NCBI RefSeq assembly: GCF_019805165.1
Contig: NZ_RWIJ01000004.1
Span: 3,762 to 67,761 of the forward strand
Origin: Azospirillum sp. 412522
Lineage (GTDB): Bacteria > Pseudomonadota > Alphaproteobacteria > Azospirillales > Azospirillaceae
Reading direction: 5' to 3'
DNA length: 64,000 nucleotides
A program made the translations under genes and the position numbers. The notes beneath the pieces are model-generated. The model saw only the letters and a program-made list of their open reading frames with translations. It was not told where the DNA came from and searched no databases. This document shows positions 58,106 through 64,000 of this stretch, piece after piece. Every line of letters begins with the position of its first letter. The first letter of the stretch is position 1.

Positions 58106-59122
58106 TTACAGCTTGGCCGCCGCGTCGAACACCGCGTGGCTGTAGGCGCCTTCCGGCTTCTTGGAGATCACCGGTGCCGACGCCCCCGACATCAGGATGC
58201 CGACGGTGCGGTCGAAGTCGGCCGGGTCGAGATAGCCGGTGCCCTTGGCGCCGCCCTCGATCAGCTTTGCGACCTCCTGCATCATGGTGGTCTGGTGCTC
58301 CTCGGTCTGGGCGCCGGTGGTGTCGTTCTCCAGCACGATCTTCACCGCTTCCGCCTGGTTCTTGGCGGCATAGTCCCAGCCCTTGGCCGAGGCCTTGACG
58401 AACTTCGCCAGCTTCTCGACGATCTTCGGATCGGACAGCGACTTCTCCGTGGCGTAGAGGCCGTCCTCCAGCGTCGCCACGCCCTGGTCCTGGTACTTGA
58501 AGACGGTCAGCTCGTCGGCCTTCATCCCGGCCTCGATCAGCTGCCAGTATTCGTTGTAGGTCATGGTGGAGATGCAGGCCGCCTGCTTCTGCAGGAGCGG
58601 ATCGACGTTGAAGCCCTGCTTCAGCACCTTGACGTCCGGGCTGGAGCCGGAGGTGGAATAGCCCAGCTTGCTCATCCAGGACAGGAACGGATACTCGTTG
58701 CCGGAGAACCAGACGCCCAGCGTCTTGCCCTTGAAGTCCTTCGGATCCTTGACGTTGGCGTCCTTGCGGCAGGTCAGCATCATGCCCGACTTCTGGAACA
58801 TCTGGGCGATGTTGACCAGCGGCACGCCCTTTTCCCGGCTGGCGAGCGCCGACGGCATCCAGTCGACGATCACGTCGGCGCCGCCGGCGGCGATGATCTG
58901 GGTCGGGTTGATGTCGGGGCCGCCGGCCTTGATGGTGACGTCCAGCCCGGCGTCCTTGTAGAAGCCCTTGGCCGCGGCGACGTAATAGCCGGCGAACTGG
59001 GCCTGGGTGACCCATTTCAGCTGGAGCGTCAGCGGATCGGCGGCGGCGGCCGGCGTCCCCCAGCCGGCGAGGCCGGTGAGCGCGGTGGCGGCGAGCAGGA
59101 CGGCGGAGGCAAGGGTCTTCAT
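58106..59122 (-). CDS. ABC transporter substrate-binding protein, NMT1/ThiY-like, probably pyrimidine-type
   Basis: A 338-aa periplasmic protein with signal peptide (MKTLASAVLLAATALTGLAGW..., cleavage near AAAADP at about 28). The mature part is an NMT1/Thi5-like fold: LQLKWVTQAQFAGYYVAAAKGFY, the loop GGADVIVDWMPSALA and LGVWFSGNEYPFLSWM, the latter resembling binding proteins for pyrimidines (HMP precursors, uracil-type). The shared 43-bp promoter element links it to the pyrimidine operon. The ligand is inferred. Confidence 0.87.
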   Translation of the reverse strand: MKTLASAVLLAATALTGLAGWGTPAAAADPLTLQLKWVTQAQFAGYYVAAAKGFYKDAGLDVTIKAGGPDINPTQIIAAGGADVIVDWMPSALASREKGVPLVNIAQMFQKSGMMLTCRKDANVKDPKDFKGKTLGVWFSGNEYPFLSWMSKLGYSTSGSSPDVKVLKQGFNVDPLLQKQAACISTMTYNEYWQLIEAGMKADELTVFKYQDQGVATLEDGLYATEKSLSDPKIVEKLAKFVKASAKGWDYAAKNQAEAVKIVLENDTTGAQTEEHQTTMMQEVAKLIEGGAKGTGYLDPADFDRTVGILMSGASAPVISKKPEGAYSHAVFDAAAKL

Positions 59123-59189
59123 CGCGTTCGATCCTCTTCTGGCTGGGTTTTGTTTTGTGGCTGCGAAAGGGCGGCGATAAGGATGGATG

Positions 59190-60305
59190 TCAGCGTTTGC
59201 GGAAAGACGGGTGCCAGGCGGTGACACGCCGCTCCGCCAGTGCCAGCGCACCGTAGAGCAGCGATCCGGTCAGGGCGGCGACGGCGATCGTCGCCCAGAC
59301 CACGTCCAGATTCATCCGGGCGACCTGGGTGGAGATGCGGAAGCCCATCCCCACCACCGGCGTCCCGAAGAACTCGGCGACGATGGCCCCGATCAGGGCC
59401 AGGGTGGAGTTGATCTTCAGTCCGTTGAACAAAAAGGGCAAGGCGCAGGGAAGCCGCAGCATCGCCAGCGTGCGCCAGTATCCCGCACCGTAGGACCGCA
59501 TCAGGTCGAGCTGGATGCGCTCGGCGCTCTGCAGGCCGGCCAGGGTGTTGATCAGCATGGGGAAGACGGTCATCACCACGATGACGGCGGCCTTCGATTG
59601 CCAGTCGAAGCCGAACCACATCACCATGATCGGCGCGATGCCCACCACCGGCACGGCGCTGGCGAGATTGCCGAGCGGCAGCAGCCCGCGCGCCAGGAAA
59701 GGCAGCCGGTCGGCCAGGATCGCCACGAGGAAGCCGGCGCCGCAGCCGATCAGGTAGCCGCGCAGGACCGAAATCAGCACCGTCTGGCGGAAGTCGTCCC
59801 ACAGATCGGCAGCGTTGGCGGAGAGGGCGGTCAGCACCGCGCTGGGCGGCGGCAGCAGGATCGCCGGCACCTGGAAGCCACGGGTCAGGATCTCCCACAG
59901 CATGACCAGCGCCAGCCCGAACAGGGCGGGGCCGGCCAGCCGCGCCGGACCGGCGACGCCCGCCAGCAGGGCCAGCACCCGCCACAGCAGCAGCGTGGCG
60001 CCGGCCAGATACACCCACAGCCCGCCGGCCTGGGCGAGGCCGTAACCCTGGTGCAGCAGGGCCAGCGGCGCGGCATAGGCGGCGGCGACTCCGGCCAGCA
60101 GGAGCAGGGCCTCCCCCAGGGCGGAGCCGGGCAGGCGGCGGGCGAGGATCGTCGCGACGGTCAGGGCGAAGAGTGCGAAGGCAGCCGGTATCTGCGGCAG
60201 ATACAGGGCGGTGCCGTCGAGCGTGGCGAAGGGTAGCAGCGGGGCGGCCAGCATCACCAAGGGCCAAGGCGCCATGATGGGGCGTGCCATGGTGGGGCGG
60301 CTCAT
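59190..60305 (-). CDS. ABC transporter permease with N-terminal membrane extension
   Basis: A 371-aa permease. The C-terminal 260 residues are a standard BPD_transp_1 (SsuC/TauC/ThiX type) domain with the EAA-like loop LMRSYGAGYWRTLAMLRLPCALP. The first 110 residues add about four further hydrophobic segments (WPLVMLAAPLLPFA; IPAAFALFALTVATILA; ALLLLAGVAAAYAAPLALL), unusual for this family. The ATG at 60305 overlaps the stop of the preceding permease (ATGA). Confidence 0.88.
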   Translation of the reverse strand: MSRPTMARPIMAPWPLVMLAAPLLPFATLDGTALYLPQIPAAFALFALTVATILARRLPGSALGEALLLLAGVAAAYAAPLALLHQGYGLAQAGGLWVYLAGATLLLWRVLALLAGVAGPARLAGPALFGLALVMLWEILTRGFQVPAILLPPPSAVLTALSANAADLWDDFRQTVLISVLRGYLIGCGAGFLVAILADRLPFLARGLLPLGNLASAVPVVGIAPIMVMWFGFDWQSKAAVIVVMTVFPMLINTLAGLQSAERIQLDLMRSYGAGYWRTLAMLRLPCALPFLFNGLKINSTLALIGAIVAEFFGTPVVGMGFRISTQVARMNLDVVWATIAVAALTGSLLYGALALAERRVTAWHPSFRKR

Positions 60306-61174
60306 CGCGCACCTCCCCGGCCGCCCGGCACCAGCGCCCGTTCGGCGAGGCCGACAGCGGCGACCAGCGTGACGCTCAGCAAGGCCGCCATCACCAGGGC
60401 GCTCCAGATCTGCACGGTCTGGCCGTAGTAGGAGCCGGACAGCAGCCGGGCGCCCAAGCCCGCCTGCCCGCCGGTCGGCAGCTCGGCGACGATGGCGCCG
60501 ACGACGCTGGCGGCCACCGCGATCTTCAGGCTGGTGAACAGGTAGGGCAGGGAGGCCGGCAGGCGCAGCAGGCGGAAGGTCTGGGCGGTGCCGGCGCTGT
60601 AGGTCCGCATCAGGTCGAGCGTCAGCGGATCGGCGGAGCGCAGCCCCTTCACCATGCCGATGGTGATCGGGAAGAAGCACAGATACATGGCGATGATCGC
60701 CTTGGGCAGCAGGCCGGTGAAGCCCAGGTTGCCGAGGATCACCACGATCATCGGCGCGATCGCCAGCACCGGCACGGTCTGGGAGGCGACGACCCAGGGC
60801 AGCAGGCTCGATTCCAGCGTGCGCGCCTGGACGATCCCCGCCGCCAGCGCCACCCCCAGCACCACCCCCATGCCGAAGCCGGCCAGCGCCGCACCGGCGG
60901 TGACGCCGGTGTGGTAGAGCAGGTTGCGGATGCTGGTCACCGGATAGCCGGTCAGGGAATTGTAGAGGTCCAGCGCCACCTGATCCGGCGTCGGCAGGAT
61001 CGGGCGCTTCATCGCCAGCGTGGCGCGGATCAGGTCGGCGGTGGTCCAGTCGTGGCCGGCGCGGGTCAGCGCGTCGGCCGCCAGCGGCGCGTTCAGCCAG
61101 ACTGCGCCTGCATACCAGAGGACCAGCACCGCCAGCGCCATCACGGCGACGGGCAGCGCCTTCTTAGTCGTCAT
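60302..61174 (-). CDS. ABC transporter permease
   Basis: A 290-aa SsuC/TauC-type inner-membrane permease with N-terminal helix (VAVMALAVLVLWYAGAVWL) and the EAA loop LMRTYSAGTAQTFRLLRLPASLP for ATPase contact. It overlaps the ATPase gene by 11 bp at its start and the second permease by 4 bp at its end. Two different permeases imply a heterodimeric channel, as in pyrimidine-type importers of this family. Confidence 0.92.
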   Translation of the reverse strand: MTTKKALPVAVMALAVLVLWYAGAVWLNAPLAADALTRAGHDWTTADLIRATLAMKRPILPTPDQVALDLYNSLTGYPVTSIRNLLYHTGVTAGAALAGFGMGVVLGVALAAGIVQARTLESSLLPWVVASQTVPVLAIAPMIVVILGNLGFTGLLPKAIIAMYLCFFPITIGMVKGLRSADPLTLDLMRTYSAGTAQTFRLLRLPASLPYLFTSLKIAVAASVVGAIVAELPTGGQAGLGARLLSGSYYGQTVQIWSALVMAALLSVTLVAAVGLAERALVPGGRGGAR

Positions 61175-62006
61175 AGCTGTGGCCCTCCATCAGCCCTTCG
61201 CGGACGCGGTGGGCGATGCGCTGGAACTCGGGGCTTTCGCGGATGTCGAGCGTGCGCTCGCGCGGCAGCTCGCGGTCGCAGTCGATGACGTCGAGGATGC
61301 GGCCGGGGCGCGGGCTCATCACCACGATGCGGGTGGAAAGGAACACCGCCTCGGCGATGGAGTGGGTGACGAAGATGCAGGTCTTGCGGGTGCTCAGCCA
61401 CAGGCGGGTGAGCTGCAAATTCAGGTGGTCGCGGGTGATCTCGTCGAGCGCGCCGAACGGCTCGTCCATCAGCAGCAGATCGGGATCGAAGGCAAGGGCG
61501 CGGGCGATGGACACCCGCTGCTGCATGCCGCCCGAGAGCTGCCAGGGGAACTTGCGCTCGAAGCCGGACAGGCCGACGCGCTCAAGCTGTTCGCGGGCGC
61601 GCTGCTGCCGCTCGGTCTTGGCCAGCCCCATGATCTCCAGCGGCAGCGTGACGTTGCGCTCCACCGTCCGCCACGGGTAGAGCGCCGGGGCCTGGAAGAC
61701 ATAGCCGTAGGCGCGCTTCAGCCGGGCCTGTTCCGGTGTCATGCCGTTGACCGTCACCGCGCCGGAGGTCGGCTGTTCGAGGTCGGCGACCACCCGCATC
61801 AGCGTCGTCTTGCCGCAGCCGCTGGGTCCGATCAGCGAGATGAAGTCACCCTTGGCGATGGACAGGCTGACGTCGCTCAGCGCGTAGACAGGATGGTCGG
61901 CGGCCTGATAGGTCAAGGTCAGGTTGTGGATGTCGACGATGGTGCGCGGCGCCGGGTCTGCGGCCGGCTGAACCAGAGTGAGCGGTGCGGGCTGGGCGGC
62001 TGGCAC
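61164..62006 (-). CDS. ABC transporter ATP-binding protein
   Basis: A 280-aa ATPase: Walker A IGPSGCGKTTLM, Q-loop FQAPALYPWRTV, signature LSGGMQQRVSIARALA, Walker B LLLMDEPFGALDE and the H-loop FVTHSIAEAVFL, as in SsuB/TauB-type subunits. No ATG lies in the right place; I chose the GTG at 62006 (GAAGGGA upstream). The longer frame (to 62189) would run into the shared promoter element. First in ATPase-permease-permease-binding protein. Confidence 0.92.
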   Translation of the reverse strand: MPAAQPAPLTLVQPAADPAPRTIVDIHNLTLTYQAADHPVYALSDVSLSIAKGDFISLIGPSGCGKTTLMRVVADLEQPTSGAVTVNGMTPEQARLKRAYGYVFQAPALYPWRTVERNVTLPLEIMGLAKTERQQRAREQLERVGLSGFERKFPWQLSGGMQQRVSIARALAFDPDLLLMDEPFGALDEITRDHLNLQLTRLWLSTRKTCIFVTHSIAEAVFLSTRIVVMSPRPGRILDVIDCDRELPRERTLDIRESPEFQRIAHRVREGLMEGHSYDD

Positions 62007-62113
62007 GGCGGTCGTCCCTTCGCGTTGTCGTCTGTCGCGGCAGACGGCAGCAAGAAGCGAGCCAGATGGGGCGAGGGGTGAGTAATCGGTGGGGAGAGGA
62101 TTGTTTTCGCAGA

Positions 62114-62156
62114 CGGAAAACCTGTCTGTCAGGACAGGAACTGACGGAATGGACAG
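62114..62156 (-). promoter_or_regulatory. 43-bp shared promoter element, copy 2 (ABC importer)
   Basis: On the minus strand it opens CTGTCCATTCCGTCAGTTC and ends TTTTCCG, aligning gap-free with 45862-45904. It ends about 107 bp upstream of the ATPase start, nearly the same distance as copy 1 from preT. Additional short inverted parts (CCTGTC/GACAGG) lie within. Confidence 0.7.
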
Positions 62157-62242
62157 CGTTTGGACGGGTGTGCTTTTCGAGGGGTGCACAATTTTCGGGC
62201 TAAGGCTGAAGCGGTGGTGAATTTTCGGGCAGTGGAGGAGCG

Positions 62243-62265
62243 CCCTCTCCCGCCCCGGGAGAGGG
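62243..62265. repeat. REP family 2 half-unit
   Basis: CCCTCTCCC and GGGAGAGGG flank a 5-nt centre. It matches the left unit of the paired repeats at 41561 and 51658, but no partner unit follows, so it is a solo copy. Confidence 0.7.
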
Positions 62266-62338
62266 AAACAACGCCACCCTTGCCAGCCCTGTCCCGTCCC
62301 CGCTAACTGTGCGGACGGCCGACAAACGCGCGGATGCC

Positions 62339-63001
62339 ATGTTCGACAGTTTCCTGCTCGCCTTCACCGCCCTGTTCTCCATCGTCAATCCGCTGGCGAT
62401 GGCGCTGATCTTCAGTCAGGTGACCGCGGACAGCAGTCCTCGCGACCGGGCGAAGCTGGCCGGGCTGGTCAGCCTCTATTCGGCCATCGTCATGCTGACC
62501 GCGCTGTGGGCCGGGGCCTATGTGCTGAACTTCTTCGGCGTGTCGATGGCGGCGCTGCGGATCGCCGGCGGCTTCGTGGTCGCCGAACGGGCCTGGGCGC
62601 TGCTGACCGCGCCGGAACGGCACGAGGCGCGCAAGCAGGAGCAGGCGGCCCCGACGAGCGACAACGACCGGCTGGCGGAATCGGCCTTCTTCCCGATGAC
62701 GATCCCCTTCACCACCGGGCCGGGCACCATCTCGGTCGCCATCGCGCTGGGATCCACCCGTCCGACGCGCGGGGCCGGCGGGCTGATGGAGTTCTTCATC
62801 GGCATGTCGGGGGCGGCGCTGGCGATTGCCGCCCTGATCTGGCTGTCCTACCGCTCCGCCGACCGCATCGTCGCCTTCCTGGGGCCGACGCGGGTGCGGG
62901 TGCTGACGCGGCTGTTCGCCTTCCTGCTGTTCTGCGTCGGCGTCCAGATCCTGCTGACCGGTGTCCTGGACGCCTTCCCGCTGCTGTCGCAGAAGGGCTG
63001 A
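62339..63001 (+). CDS. MarC-family integral membrane protein
   Basis: A 220-aa membrane protein with six hydrophobic helices and MarC blocks: LAFTALFSIVNPLAMALIF at the N-terminus, FFPMTIPFTTGPGTISVAIALG in the middle. Despite the name, MarC proteins have no proven drug-resistance role and are annotated as putative NAAT transporters. The ATG at 62339 begins the conserved region (MFDSFLLAF); a TTG/GTG-type earlier start (62309) is possible. Convergent with the paaK-like gene. Confidence 0.88.
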   Translation: MFDSFLLAFTALFSIVNPLAMALIFSQVTADSSPRDRAKLAGLVSLYSAIVMLTALWAGAYVLNFFGVSMAALRIAGGFVVAERAWALLTAPERHEARKQEQAAPTSDNDRLAESAFFPMTIPFTTGPGTISVAIALGSTRPTRGAGGLMEFFIGMSGAALAIAALIWLSYRSADRIVAFLGPTRVRVLTRLFAFLLFCVGVQILLTGVLDAFPLLSQKG

Positions 63002-63003
63002 GA

Positions 63004-64000
<997 letters not shown>

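Larger units (their letters stand above)
62007..62338. other. 332-bp interval with promoter element and repeats
   Basis: It holds copy 2 of the 43-bp element (62114-62156), a direct repeat AATTTTCGGGC at 62190 and 62220, and a REP family 2 half-unit (62243-62265). No gene visible; it separates the ABC operon from marC. Confidence 0.65.

Overview
The window reads as chromosome or chromid sequence of a high-GC alphaproteobacterium. The gene families (CrbS/CrbR-type acetate-switch kinase and regulator, PreTA, TRAP and ABC importers, paralogous FCD-type GntR regulators, REP-like intergenic palindromes) look most like Azospirillum or a close Rhodospirillales relative. That assignment rests on family recognition and base composition only. 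Both ends cut a gene: livH on the left and a paaK-type ligase on the right. I saw no rRNA, tRNA, CRISPR array, transposase or prophage gene.

Layout. 1-20 kb is mostly housekeeping and signalling: livH (partial), alanine dehydrogenase with a divergent Lrp/AsnC regulator, DNA polymerase IV with an N-terminal zinc ribbon, a CrbS/CrbR-like pair separated by three consecutive hairpins, small hypothetical proteins, a phosphate transport pair (DUF47 + Pit) behind a Pho-box-like triple repeat, a hybrid kinase with two receivers, a TerB-like protein, and the coupled argH-lptM-lysA cluster. 20-32 kb holds a TlpA-like thioredoxin, a two-domain cyclic-nucleotide-binding protein, a LysR regulator divergent from an unknown protein plus a quinone oxidoreductase, a glyoxylate/glycerate group (hyi, glxR, glycerate 2-kinase), and an FadH-like dienoyl-CoA reductase.

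30-62 kb interleaves two catabolic systems. The first is hexuronate/pectin-product use: a TRAP importer, uxaC-uxaA-eamA-kdgK, kduI-kduD-kdgF, a methylglyoxal synthase, a Gfo/Idh oxidoreductase and three similar GntR regulators. Six copies of an AT-rich site (about TGATATAYTARTAT) lie in front of these units and of nothing else I found, which defines a candidate regulon. The second is reductive pyrimidine breakdown: preT-preA-amidohydrolase-tetR-hydA, plus an NMT1/ThiY-type ABC importer 16 kb away. The promoter regions of the catabolic operon and the importer share a gap-free 43-bp element (36/43 identical), which ties them together despite the uronate genes between them.

Other items are a DUF4347-RTX secreted protein, a BdcA/BdcR pair with two matching palindromes, an Ogt methyltransferase, TerC and MarC membrane proteins, and two families of dispersed inverted repeats in operon gaps.
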